Source: Cellulomonas sp. WB94 (GTDB lineage Bacteria > Actinomycetota > Actinomycetes > Actinomycetales > Cellulomonadaceae). Taken from it: DNA of 64,000 nucleotides. The notes beneath the pieces were generated by a model. That model was not told where the DNA came from. It saw only the letters and a program-made list of their open reading frames with translations, and searched no databases. The DNA is taken from assembly GCF_003115775.1 (NCBI RefSeq), contig NZ_QEES01000002.1, positions 2,294,001 to 2,358,000 on the forward strand. The letters run 5' to 3'. Position 1 is the first letter of the stretch, and the number at the start of each line of letters is the position of its first letter. Made by a program: the position numbers and the translations under genes. Below, in pieces: positions 1-10,674 of this stretch.

Positions 1-2
1 AG

Positions 3-1688
<1,686 letters not shown>

Positions 1689-1753
1689 CTAGGCCGCGGC
1701 CCCCACGAGGCCCGATTCTCGTGACCTCTCCGTGACCTGATGGCCCCCGCGCA

Positions 1754-1789
1754 ACAGTTCGTGCACCCAAAACGACGGTCCGTGCACCC
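1754..1789 (+). promoter_or_regulatory. Direct repeat resembling a LytTR response-regulator site
   Basis: ACAGTTCGTGCACCC (1754-1768) and ACGGTCCGTGCACCC (1775-1789) match at 13 of 15 positions and start exactly 21 bp apart, about two helical turns. LytTR-family regulators classically bind two imperfect ACAGTT-like direct repeats spaced by 12-13 bp, which fits. The pair lies in the 331-base gap between glf and the first GH3 gene, just upstream of a possible -10 at 1817. The binding protein is inferred from the repeat geometry and the neighbouring GHKL kinase. Confidence 0.5.
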
Positions 1790-1816
1790 GGCGCCGGAGG
1801 CCCTGTCGGCCGTTGT

Positions 1817-1822
1817 TACGTT
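1817..1822 (+). promoter_or_regulatory. Possible -10 box of the GH3 cluster promoter
   Basis: TACGTT fits the actinobacterial TANNNT pattern and lies 27 bp downstream of the direct repeats, so a bound activator would sit over or next to a missing -35 element. This would give a 5' untranslated region of about 140 bases before the GH3 start at 1966. No good -35 is visible. The rest of the 1635-1965 gap shows no open frame with a convincing ribosome binding site. Confidence 0.3.
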
Positions 1823-1965
1823 CACCGCACGGCCCCAGGACCACGACGTCCAGGACCGTGATCGGTTCGACAGTGTGAGCTGTTTCGCGCACCTACCGCT
1901 GGATCGCCCGACGACGGCGCGACACCGCGGGCGCGGGCATGGCCCTAGACGACAAGGGAAGGTCA

Positions 1966-4389
1966 ATGAAGACGACAACGACGGCTCGACGGCTCGATGG
2001 CAAGGCGGCGTGCGCCAAGGGAATGGCTGCGGTCGCCGGGATCGCCCTGTTTGCCCTGACGGGCTGCACGGCCGACGCGCCGAGCGACACCGCCAGCACG
2101 ACCAGTGAGGCCGGCACGTTCACGACGCGGGAGGTCACGGACGGCACGACGAAGTTCGTCGTCGTCGACAACCCCGGCACCGGGACGACGCTCTCGTACG
2201 GCGCCGACAGCGGCATCAAGCTGCTGGAGGAGAAGGTCGACGGCTCGACGTACGCGTTCAAGGACATGAACGCCAACGGCAAGCTGGACACGTGGGAGGA
2301 CTGGCGCCTCGACGCGAAGGCGCGCGCCGCCGACCTCGCGTCCCAGCTGACCCCCGAGCAGATCTCCGGGCTGATGCTCTTCAGCTCGCACGAGCGCACA
2401 CCTGCCGACGGTCTCACCGAGGCGCAGCAGACCTACCTGTCCAAGGACAAGCTCCGCAACGTGCTCAACGCCGGCGGGTCCGACGTGACCGAGAACGTCA
2501 CCTGGGTCAACGCGGTGCAGGCGTACACCGAGTCGATCGCCACGGCCACCGAGCCCTACATCCCGGCGAACTTCAGCTCGGACCCCCGCTCCGAGGCGCA
2601 GTCGGGCTCGGCCTACATCGAGACCGGCGCAGGCGTGTCGCTCTGGCCGTCGGTGCTGGGTCTCGCCGCGACCTTCGACGCGAAGACCGTCGAGGACTTC
2701 GGTCGCGTCGTCTCCGACGAGTACCGCGCGCTGGGCATCTCCAACGCCCTGAGCCCGCAGATCGACCTTGCGACCGAGCCGCGCTGGCTGCGCGTCGCCG
2801 GCACGCTCGGGGAGGACCCGGAGCTGGCTGCCGAGCTGGCCGCCGCGTACGTCAAGGGCTTCCAGGGCACCTACGCCGAGGACGGCACCTACCTGGGCTG
2901 GGGCGAGAACAGCGTTCCCACGACCATCAAGCACGCGCCGGGCGACGGTGCGGGCGAGGGCGGTCGCGAGTCCCACACCACCGTGGGCAAGTACGCGCTC
3001 TCGGGTGAGGGTCTCGACGACGCCCTGTCCGTGTTCGCCGCGGCGAAGGACTCGCTCGCGATGATGACGTCGTACTCGATCGGGCTGGACGAGGACGGCA
3101 GCCCCGTCGCCGGTGACAAGGTCATCGGCACCGCGTACAACACCGAGCTCATGCGCATGATCCGTGAGGACGCGGGCTTCGACGGCGCGATCGTCACCGA
3201 CTGGGCGGTCATGACCGGTATCACCGACGAGGGCGCCTTCCTCGGGACAGCATGGGGCGCCGAGTCCATGACCCCCGAGGACCGCTACCTCACGGTCCTG
3301 AAGAACGGCATCGACATGTTCGGTGGCGTCAACAGCGCCGAGTACATCCTCAAGGCCTACGACCTGTGGCAGGCGGAGTTCACGGCCGGCACGGTCGACA
3401 TCGACGCTGACGCGCGGTGGGCCGAGTCGGGCACCCGCATCCTCACGATGTACTTCGCGCCCGGCCTGTTCGACGCTCCGTACGTCGAGCTCGACAAGTC
3501 CCTGGCGACGGTCGGCTCGGCCGCGAACGTCAAGGCGGGCTTCGACGCCCAGCTCAACTCGGTCGTCATGGTGAAGAACGACGGCACGATCGCCAAGGCA
3601 GCCGAGGGTGACTGGTCGGACAAGACCGTGTACATCCCGCACACCTACGACGTGGGCATGGGCGGACTCTTCGGTCCGGCGGTCTACAGCGAAGGTGCGT
3701 CGCTGAGCATCGATGCGGCCAAGACGATCTTCGGCACCGTCGTCACCGACACCGTCGTGCTCGACGCCGAGGGCAAGGTCGTCTCGGAGACGGCTCCGGA
3801 CCTGTCCGACGTCGACCTGGTGCTCGTCGGGCTTCGCTCGCCGAACAACGGCAACCCGTTCTCCGCATCCGGTCTGGATGCGACGACCGGGGCGTGGTAC
3901 CCGCTCTCCCTGCAGTGGGCGCCGTACACCGCTGACGGAGCGAACGTGCGCACGACCTCGATCGGTGGCGACATCCTCGCGGACGGCACGAAGGAGAACC
4001 GCTCCTACTTCGGCAACACCTCGAAGATCTCGAACGAGGCGGACATCCACGCCTTCGAGCGTGCGGTCGCCGCAGTCGAGGCGTCCGGCAAGGACATCCC
4101 GCTGGTCACCGTCGTCAAGGCGAACAACCCGGTCGTCCCGACCGAGTTCGAGGCCGCGTCCGACGCCGTGCTGGTCGGCTTCGGCGTCAGCGACCTCGCG
4201 ACGCTCACGGTCGCGGCGGGTCTGCACGAGCCCCAGGGGCGCCTGCCCCTCGGCTTCCCGCTCGACATGGACGCCGTCGAGGCGCAGTCCGAGGGGGTCG
4301 GCGAGGACATGACGACCTACGTCGACGCCGCCGGCAGCGACTGGAAGTTCGGCTTCGGACTGAACTACGCAGGGCCGATCGCGAAGTAG
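1966..4389 (+). CDS. Glycoside hydrolase family 3 lipoprotein (exported beta-glycosidase)
   Basis: The 807-residue protein begins with a signal peptide and lipobox (ALTGC, acylated Cys34), so it should be anchored outside the membrane. An EF-hand-like loop (DMNANGKLDTWEDW, about residues 95-108) precedes the GH3 barrel. Substrate-pocket motifs include a KHAPGDG loop, and the nucleophile is Asp412 in IVTDWAV. A GH3 C-terminal alpha/beta domain follows, ending in FGFGLNYA; no FnIII module is visible. I chose the ATG at 1966 because AAGGGAAGG lies just before it. It heads a cluster of three GH3 enzymes. Substrate specificity cannot be read from sequence. Confidence 0.9.
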   Translation: MKTTTTARRLDGKAACAKGMAAVAGIALFALTGCTADAPSDTASTTSEAGTFTTREVTDGTTKFVVVDNPGTGTTLSYGADSGIKLLEEKVDGSTYAFKDMNANGKLDTWEDWRLDAKARAADLASQLTPEQISGLMLFSSHERTPADGLTEAQQTYLSKDKLRNVLNAGGSDVTENVTWVNAVQAYTESIATATEPYIPANFSSDPRSEAQSGSAYIETGAGVSLWPSVLGLAATFDAKTVEDFGRVVSDEYRALGISNALSPQIDLATEPRWLRVAGTLGEDPELAAELAAAYVKGFQGTYAEDGTYLGWGENSVPTTIKHAPGDGAGEGGRESHTTVGKYALSGEGLDDALSVFAAAKDSLAMMTSYSIGLDEDGSPVAGDKVIGTAYNTELMRMIREDAGFDGAIVTDWAVMTGITDEGAFLGTAWGAESMTPEDRYLTVLKNGIDMFGGVNSAEYILKAYDLWQAEFTAGTVDIDADARWAESGTRILTMYFAPGLFDAPYVELDKSLATVGSAANVKAGFDAQLNSVVMVKNDGTIAKAAEGDWSDKTVYIPHTYDVGMGGLFGPAVYSEGASLSIDAAKTIFGTVVTDTVVLDAEGKVVSETAPDLSDVDLVLVGLRSPNNGNPFSASGLDATTGAWYPLSLQWAPYTADGANVRTTSIGGDILADGTKENRSYFGNTSKISNEADIHAFERAVAAVEASGKDIPLVTVVKANNPVVPTEFEAASDAVLVGFGVSDLATLTVAAGLHEPQGRLPLGFPLDMDAVEAQSEGVGEDMTTYVDAAGSDWKFGFGLNYAGPIAK

Positions 4390-4406
4390 TCGACGCGATC
4401 ATCTCG

Positions 4407-4440
4407 GGGGTGGCCGGCGGCGCACGCCGCCGGCCACCCC
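4407..4440 (+). terminator. Intrinsic hairpin after the first GH3 gene
   Basis: A perfect 16-bp GC-rich inverted repeat (arms 4407-4422 and 4425-4440) with a 2-base loop lies 17 bases after the GH3 stop. There is no T-tract, as is common in actinobacteria. It could end or attenuate transcription before the small lipoprotein gene. Confidence 0.65.
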
Positions 4441-4541
4441 GCACCGAGCGGGCCGGCCGGCCCGGCCACGACGCGTGACACCCTCGGTGCGCACGACCGG
4501 CCGCGGGGTTGGCCCGCAGCCAGACATCACAAGGAGCAGAC

Positions 4542-4961
4542 GTGAAGAGCAACAAGGTGCTGAGCACCGGTCTCGGCCTGCTGGTCGCCGTCACCGGCGT
4601 CCTCGGGCTCGCGGCATGCGGCAGCGACAGCGACGACAGCAGCAGCTCGGGGAGCACCTCGGCGAGCAGCCAGGCCGCCGTCGACGTGACCGACGACCTC
4701 CAGAACGCGCGCAAGGCCGTCGCCGACGCACTGGCTGAGGACGACAGCTGGGCCCAGATCATGCTGGCCAGCGATGTCGAGGCGCCGACGGTCAAGTACG
4801 GGCTGCTCGTCGTGCCCTACACCGCCTCGGACGCGGCGAAGCGCGTGCAGGGAACCGTCACGATCACGGACGGCACGTACAAGATCGAGGCCGAGTCGGC
4901 CGCCACCGGCAAGACGTGGCAGATCGACCAGGACGGCAGCATCACAGAGAAGACCAAGTAG
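4542..4961 (+). CDS. Small lipoprotein of unknown function
   Basis: This 139-residue protein has a signal peptide with lipobox GLAAC (Cys26), then a Ser/Asp-rich linker to about residue 50, then a soluble domain with an amphipathic helix and several beta-strand-like stretches. The GTG at 4542 is preceded by AAGGAG and starts directly with the basic signal peptide. It sits between two GH3 genes with hairpins on both sides, so it may be expressed at its own level. I recognise no named family; by context it may be a surface partner of the GH3 enzymes. Confidence 0.8.
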   Translation: MKSNKVLSTGLGLLVAVTGVLGLAACGSDSDDSSSSGSTSASSQAAVDVTDDLQNARKAVADALAEDDSWAQIMLASDVEAPTVKYGLLVVPYTASDAAKRVQGTVTITDGTYKIEAESAATGKTWQIDQDGSITEKTK

Positions 4962-5002
4962 CCGTCCGACACCCCGTCCGTCGGGCTCAGCCGAGGGCCG
5001 AG

Positions 5003-5026
5003 GTCCCCGCCCCGCTGGGCGGGGAC
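5003..5026 (+). terminator. Intrinsic hairpin after the small lipoprotein gene
   Basis: GTCCCCGCCC and GGGCGGGGAC form a perfect 10-bp stem around a 4-base loop, 41 bases after the lipoprotein stop and about 120 bases before the next GH3 start. Confidence 0.55.
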
Positions 5027-5147
5027 TCGCCCCCTCAGGGCGAACGACGACGGCCCGCCGCAGATCTGACTGATCGTGCGGCCGCAATGAACGGCTCCGA
5101 CCGCCGCGTTCAGCCCGGTCGGCGGCCCGCACTCAAGGAGGACTGCA

Positions 5148-8111
5148 GTGAACGCCAAGGCGAGCAAGACCGCCGGTCGGACGAAGACGCCGATGTCGAA
5201 CAAGAAGTACCTGTGGATCTGGGTCCCGGTGCTCGCCACGGTGACCGTGGTGACCGTGGTCGCCAACGTGGCGCTCAACGTCGCCGGCGGATGGGTCGCC
5301 TCCCAGCTGGGATCCGGCACGTACACGTTCACGAACGCGGCCGAGTCCGCCGACTGGGACACCCAGTACTACACGTCCGACTTCGCCAGCATCGACGAGG
5401 TCGACGCGGCGGCCAAGACCCTCGTCGAGGAGATCTCGGGTGCCGGCGTCGTCCTGGCGAAGAACGAGTCCGGCGCGCTGCCCCTCGCCGCGGGCTCGAA
5501 GGTCACGATGCTGGGCCGCGCGGCCGCTGACCCCGTGTTCGGTGGTTCCGGCTCCGGCTCGGTCGACACCAAGTCCGCGGTCACCGCTCGCGGTGGTCTC
5601 GAGAACGCCGGGTTCCAGGTCAACGACCAGGTCTTCGCCACGATCGAGGCGTTCGCCGACGAGAACCGTCGCGGCCACATCGAGATGGACAACCCGGGGG
5701 CGTCCTCCTACAACATCGGCGAGCTGCCGGTCAGCCAGTACGAGGCGCAGTCGGCGTCGTTCGCCCAGTTCCCCGACGCGGCCGTCATCTACATCGGCCG
5801 CCCCGGCGGCGAGGGTGGCGACCTCACGCAGGACATGACCAACTGGGACGACAACGCCGTCGAGGGTCAGCACCAGCTCGAGCTGAACAAGGACGAGAAG
5901 GACCTCGTGGCCCTGGCGAAGGCGAACTTCGACACCGTGGTCGTCGTGGTCAACGCGTCGACGACGATCGAGATGGGCGCGCTCCAGGACGACCCCGAGG
6001 TCGACGCGATCCTGCTGGCCGGCTCGCCGGGTGCGACCGGCCTCAACGCGCTCGGCCGCATCATCGCCGGCGACGTGAACCCGTCCGGCCGCACCGCCGA
6101 CACCTGGGCTGCGGACTTCACCGCCGACCCCACGTTCGTGAACTTCGGCGGGTTCCTCTACGACAACATCGAGGCGTCCTACCCGGTCTCGACCGTCGAG
6201 AAGTCGACCTCCAACGCGACGGTCACCTCCGACGCCCCGTTCGTGAACTACGCGGAGGGCATCTACTTCGGCTACCGCTACTACGAGACCGCGGCCGCCG
6301 AGGGGTTCATCGACTACGAGGACTCGGTCGTCTACCCGTTCGGGTACGGGCTGAGCTACACGGACTTCTCCTGGAAGGTCGTCGGCACGGAGGCCGGTGA
6401 GGTCGACGGGACCATCTCCACGACCGTCGAGGTCACCAACACCGGCGCCGCCGCGGGCAAGGACGTCGTCGAGCTGTACTACACCGCGCCCTACACCGAC
6501 GGCGGCATCGAGAAGTCGGAGGTCGTCCTGGGCGGCTTCGCCAAGACCGGACTCCTCGAGCCCGGCGCGAGCGAGACCGTCACGATCGACCTCGCCGTCG
6601 AGGACATGGCGTCCTACGACTACCTGGACAACAAGGCGTACGTCCTCGAGGCCGGCGACTACACCATCAGCCTGCGCACCGACTCGCACACCGTCGCGCC
6701 GGGGCTGGAGCCCCTCACCTACACCGTCGACTCGGACGTCGTGTACTCCGGTGACAAGCACCGGTCGACGGACCTCAGCGAGGTCACGAACCAGTTCGAC
6801 GACGTCTCGGCGCAGTTCAGTGCCACCGCGGAGGAGGGCAAGATCCGCTCGATGTCGCGCGCGGACTTCGCCGGCACGTTCCCGACGGCGCCGACCCCGG
6901 ACCTCTACGTCGCGAGCGACGCCGTCATGGCCGGGTTCGCCGCGTGGGACGCCGAGGCAGCAGCCGCCGCGTTCGGCGGTGAGATGCCGACGACGGAGGC
7001 GGGATCCGACGCGACGCTCGTCGACCTGCGCGGCCTGGCCAAGGACGACCCGCAGTGGGACAAGCTGCTCGACTCCCTCTCGGTCGGCGAGATGACCGAC
7101 ATGCTGCTCAACGGCGCTTACCAGACTCCGGCCATCGAGTCGATCGCCAAGCCGCAGACGCTCGAGCCCGACGGTCCGGCGGGCTTCTCCTCCTTCATCA
7201 ACTCGTCGATCAACGGGGTGGCCTACCCGTCGCAGGTCCTCATCGCGCAGACGTGGGATGTCGACCTCGGCGCGGCGATGGGGCAGATGCTCGGGAACGA
7301 GGCGCTGCAGAAGGGCATCAACGGCTGGTACGCACCGGCGACCAACCTCCACCGGTCTCCGTTCGCTGGTCGCAACTTCGAGTACTACTCGGAGGACCCG
7401 ATCCTCTCCGGCGCGATGCTGACGTCGGTGGCCAACGGGGCCGCGGAGAAGGGCGTCTACACGACGCTCAAGCACTTCGCGCTCAACGAGCAGGAGACGA
7501 ACCGTGTCAACAACGGCATCGCCACCTGGGCGACCGAGCAGACGATCCGCGAGGTCTACCTCAAGCCGTTCGAGATGGCCGTCAAGAACATCACGATGAA
7601 CGTCAAGTACGTGTCCGACGAGTCCGGGACCATCTCGGAGACGACGGTCGGCGCGGGCGGCATCATGAGCTCCTTCAACCGGATCGGCGCCACCTGGACC
7701 GGTGGCTCGTCCGCGCTCATGACGACCGTGCTCCGGGGGGAGTGGGGCTTCGAGGGCTTCGCGATCTCCGACTTCAACCTCTACCCCTACATGAACCCGA
7801 ACCAGGGCATCAGCGCGGGGACGGACCTCACGCTGACCTTCCAGCCGTCGAAGTCCTTCAGTGACAGCGAGTCGGCCAAGGCGGTCAGCGACATCCGGGA
7901 CGCGACCCACAACATCCTGTTCACGGTCGCGAACTCCAACGCCATGAACGGGATCGCGCCGGGCGCCACGGTCGACTACACGCCGCCCACGTGGGTCTAC
8001 ATCCAGATCATCGCGTCGGTGCTGATCGGTCTGCTCGTGCTGGCCGGTGCGTTCCTGGTGACGCGTCGGGTCCTGCGGCACCGCAAGCCCGCTGCGGGGT
8101 CTGCCGCCTAG
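5148..8111 (+). CDS. Membrane-anchored GH3 glycosidase with inverted domain order
   Basis: The 987-residue protein has a transmembrane helix near residues 18-45 and a second near 948-972 followed by a basic tail. Between them the GH3 modules are in reverse order: the C-terminal alpha/beta domain first (about 80-400, ending YPFGYGLSYTDFSW), then an FnIII-like module (about 415-510), then the catalytic barrel (about 635-930). Barrel motifs are RNFEYYSEDP near 741, KHF with Lys775-His776, and the nucleophile Asp875 in ISDFN, where most family members have SDW. Inverted GH3 enzymes are known from rumen bacteria. AAGGAGG precedes the GTG start. Topology suggests that the catalytic part faces outside; substrate unknown. 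Confidence 0.9.
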   Translation: MNAKASKTAGRTKTPMSNKKYLWIWVPVLATVTVVTVVANVALNVAGGWVASQLGSGTYTFTNAAESADWDTQYYTSDFASIDEVDAAAKTLVEEISGAGVVLAKNESGALPLAAGSKVTMLGRAAADPVFGGSGSGSVDTKSAVTARGGLENAGFQVNDQVFATIEAFADENRRGHIEMDNPGASSYNIGELPVSQYEAQSASFAQFPDAAVIYIGRPGGEGGDLTQDMTNWDDNAVEGQHQLELNKDEKDLVALAKANFDTVVVVVNASTTIEMGALQDDPEVDAILLAGSPGATGLNALGRIIAGDVNPSGRTADTWAADFTADPTFVNFGGFLYDNIEASYPVSTVEKSTSNATVTSDAPFVNYAEGIYFGYRYYETAAAEGFIDYEDSVVYPFGYGLSYTDFSWKVVGTEAGEVDGTISTTVEVTNTGAAAGKDVVELYYTAPYTDGGIEKSEVVLGGFAKTGLLEPGASETVTIDLAVEDMASYDYLDNKAYVLEAGDYTISLRTDSHTVAPGLEPLTYTVDSDVVYSGDKHRSTDLSEVTNQFDDVSAQFSATAEEGKIRSMSRADFAGTFPTAPTPDLYVASDAVMAGFAAWDAEAAAAAFGGEMPTTEAGSDATLVDLRGLAKDDPQWDKLLDSLSVGEMTDMLLNGAYQTPAIESIAKPQTLEPDGPAGFSSFINSSINGVAYPSQVLIAQTWDVDLGAAMGQMLGNEALQKGINGWYAPATNLHRSPFAGRNFEYYSEDPILSGAMLTSVANGAAEKGVYTTLKHFALNEQETNRVNNGIATWATEQTIREVYLKPFEMAVKNITMNVKYVSDESGTISETTVGAGGIMSSFNRIGATWTGGSSALMTTVLRGEWGFEGFAISDFNLYPYMNPNQGISAGTDLTLTFQPSKSFSDSESAKAVSDIRDATHNILFTVANSNAMNGIAPGATVDYTPPTWVYIQIIASVLIGLLVLAGAFLVTRRVLRHRKPAAGSAA

Positions 8112-8252
8112 CCGCGTACGGGTGCCTGCTCGCCTCGGCACGGACCGCGCGTCGGATCCGTGTCGGGGCGATGACCCGGCACGCCCTCCCACAACCCACC
8201 CAGCCCCGGTCCGTGTCCATGTTGGCCGCCGCGCACGATCGTCGAGGACGTC

Positions 8253-10652
8253 ATGATCGAGAACCTGTCACTGCTGGAGAAGGCCGCCCTGCTGACCGGC
8301 AAGTCGGTGTGGGAGACCCACGACCTGCCGCGCCACGGGCTGCGGTCGCTGTGGCTCGCGGACGGACCCCACGGGGTGCGCAAGCAGGTGGGCTCCGCCG
8401 ACCACCTGGGGCTCAACGGCTCGGAGCCGGCGACGTGCTTCCCGACGGCCGCTGCCGTCGCGAACAGCTGGGACGTCGAGCTGGCCGAGACCGTCGGCAT
8501 GGCCCTCGGTGCCGAGGCGGCCGCGCAGGGCGTGGACGTGCTGCTCGGGCCGGGCCTGAACGTCAAGCGTTCGCCGCTCGGCGGACGCGGCTTCGAGTAC
8601 TTCTCCGAGGACCCGCTGCTGGCCGGGACGATGGCCGCCGGGTACGTGCGCGGCATCCAGTCGCACGGCGTGGCGGCGTGCCCCAAGCACTTCGCGGCCA
8701 ACTCCCAGGAGCTGCGCCGCATGGTCTCGGACTCGGTCGTGGACGAGCGCACGCTGCGTGAGATCTACCTGACGGCGTTCGGCATCGTGGTCACCGAGGC
8801 CCACCCGCGCGCGATCATGTCGGCGTACAACCTGGTGAACGGGGTGTACGCGAACGAGAGCCGCTTCCTCCTCACCGACGTCCTGCGCGACGAGTGGGGC
8901 TTCGGCGGGGCGGTCGTGACCGACTGGGGCGGGTCGAACGACCTGGTCGAGGGCGTGCGCGCCGGATCGAACCTGGAGATGCCTGCCGCGGGACTGGGCT
9001 CCGCGCGGCAGATCGTCGCCGCGGTGCAGTCCGGACGCCTCGCTGAGGCCGACGTCGACGCCCGCGTGCAGGAGATGGTGCGGCTGGTCGTGGAGTCACG
9101 GGAGCCCGGGACGGCACCCGCGGTGGACGCCGTCGAGCACCATGCGCTGGCCCGCGAGGTCGCCGCGCGCTCGGCGGTGCTGCTCAAGAACTCCGGCGCG
9201 CTCCTGCCGCTGGCGCCAGGGACGCGGGTCGCCGTGATCGGGGACTTCGCCCGCACGCCGCGCTACCAGGGCGCCGGCTCGTCCGCGGTGAACCCGACCC
9301 GGCTGGACTCGGTGCTCGACATGGTGGGGGAGTCCGGCCTCACGATGACGACCTTCGTGCCGGGGTTCCGCCGCAACGGGACCCCGGATGCCGCGCTGCG
9401 CGCCGAGGCCGTCGAGGCCGCACGCAGGGCGGACGTGGTGCTGCTCTTCCTCGGGCTGGACGAGATCGCGGAGTCCGAGGGTCTGGACAGGTCGACGCTG
9501 TCGTTGGACGCGGCGCAGGTCGAGGTCCTCGAGGCCGTCGCCGCGGTGAACTCGCGCACGGTGGTGGTCCTGGCCGGCGGCGGTGTGATCGAGACGCCGT
9601 GGTTGGGCTCGGCGCAGGCGCTGGTGCACGGCTATCTGTCCGGTCAGGCCGGTGCCGGCGGGCTCCTGGACGTGCTGACCGGGGTCGTGAACCCCTCGGG
9701 CCGGCTGGCCGAGACGGTGCCGGTCGTGCTCGCGGACACCCCGACCGCCGGGAAGTTCCCGGCGACCGGGCGGACGGCGGAGTACCGCGAGGGCCTGTAC
9801 GTCGGGTACCGGTACTACACGACCGCGCAGGTGCCGGTGGCGTTCCCGTTCGGGTTCGGGCTGTCGTACACGACGTTCGCGTACTCCGACCTGTCCGCGA
9901 CGGCCGACGAGGCGACGGTCACCGTGACGAACACCGGGGCCGTGGCGGGTGCGGACGTCGTGCAGCTGTACGTGCACCGGGTCTCGCCCGGGGTCCACCG
10001 CCCGGTGCGCACGCTCGCCGGGTTCGCCCGGGTATCGCTGGCGCCGGGGAAGTCGGCCACCGTGGCGGTGCCGCTGGGTGAGGCGGCGTTCCGGCACTGG
10101 GACACCGCATCCGGGGCGTGGCAGGTCGAGCAGGGCGCGTGGCTGGTGCTGGCGGGCGCCCACGTCGACGACCTGCCCGTGTCGGTCAGCCTCGACGTGG
10201 TCGGCACCGTGCCCGCACGGGTCGACGACGTGCCGGAGCGATACCGCACCGGCGACGTGCACGACGTGCCGGACACCGACTTCGTCGCCCTCCTGGGCCG
10301 GCCGCTGCCCGTGTCCTCGTGGTCCGGTCCGCTCGGCGTGAACGACGCCCTGGACCGGATGGCCGACGCGCGGTCCCCGCTGGCCCGCGTGGCCTACCGC
10401 GTGCTGGCGTGGCGCCGCGACGTGGCCGAGCGCAAGGGCAAGCCCGACCTGAACATCATGTTCCTGCTGAACATGCCGCCGCGCGCCATCGGGAAGATGA
10501 CGAACGGCATGGTGTCGGCCGAGATGGTCGACGGCGTCGTGAGCATCGTCAACGGACGGTTCCTCGCCGGCGCGGGCGCCACGATCCGTGCCTTCGTCCG
10601 CAACCGGCGCGCCAACCGCGCCACCGTCCGCGCCCTGCGCAGCGACGTCTGA
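8253..10652 (+). CDS. Cytoplasmic GH3 beta-glycosidase with FnIII-like domain
   Basis: The 799-residue protein has no signal peptide. It has the usual GH3 order: barrel (about 1-280), with RGFEYFSEDP, KHFAANSQE and nucleophile Asp224 in VVTDWGG; C-terminal domain with the GAGSSAVNP loop; then YPFGFGLSY-like FPFGFGLSYTTF and an FnIII-like module (about 550-640). A further C-terminal region containing a KMTNGMVSAEMVDG motif is shared with some large GH3 enzymes. It likely hydrolyses imported glycosides to monosaccharides. It follows the anchored GH3 by 141 bases and precedes gtrA-like by 22, suggesting one transcript. Confidence 0.9.
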   Translation: MIENLSLLEKAALLTGKSVWETHDLPRHGLRSLWLADGPHGVRKQVGSADHLGLNGSEPATCFPTAAAVANSWDVELAETVGMALGAEAAAQGVDVLLGPGLNVKRSPLGGRGFEYFSEDPLLAGTMAAGYVRGIQSHGVAACPKHFAANSQELRRMVSDSVVDERTLREIYLTAFGIVVTEAHPRAIMSAYNLVNGVYANESRFLLTDVLRDEWGFGGAVVTDWGGSNDLVEGVRAGSNLEMPAAGLGSARQIVAAVQSGRLAEADVDARVQEMVRLVVESREPGTAPAVDAVEHHALAREVAARSAVLLKNSGALLPLAPGTRVAVIGDFARTPRYQGAGSSAVNPTRLDSVLDMVGESGLTMTTFVPGFRRNGTPDAALRAEAVEAARRADVVLLFLGLDEIAESEGLDRSTLSLDAAQVEVLEAVAAVNSRTVVVLAGGGVIETPWLGSAQALVHGYLSGQAGAGGLLDVLTGVVNPSGRLAETVPVVLADTPTAGKFPATGRTAEYREGLYVGYRYYTTAQVPVAFPFGFGLSYTTFAYSDLSATADEATVTVTNTGAVAGADVVQLYVHRVSPGVHRPVRTLAGFARVSLAPGKSATVAVPLGEAAFRHWDTASGAWQVEQGAWLVLAGAHVDDLPVSVSLDVVGTVPARVDDVPERYRTGDVHDVPDTDFVALLGRPLPVSSWSGPLGVNDALDRMADARSPLARVAYRVLAWRRDVAERKGKPDLNIMFLLNMPPRAIGKMTNGMVSAEMVDGVVSIVNGRFLAGAGATIRAFVRNRRANRATVRALRSDV

Positions 10653-10674
10653 CCCCCGGAAGAGAGAGACTCGC

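Noticed and set aside
1751-1790. CRISPR-like repeat
   Set aside because: Only two copies with a 6-base gap; it fits a regulator site better. No repeat-spacer array was seen anywhere in the window.
5133-8192. A 1019-codon minus-strand open frame opposite the membrane GH3
   Set aside because: It mirrors the whole GH3 gene, has no motif or SD, and the plus-strand protein has clear GH3 motifs. The same applies to the minus frames at 1963-4227 and 30313-33540.
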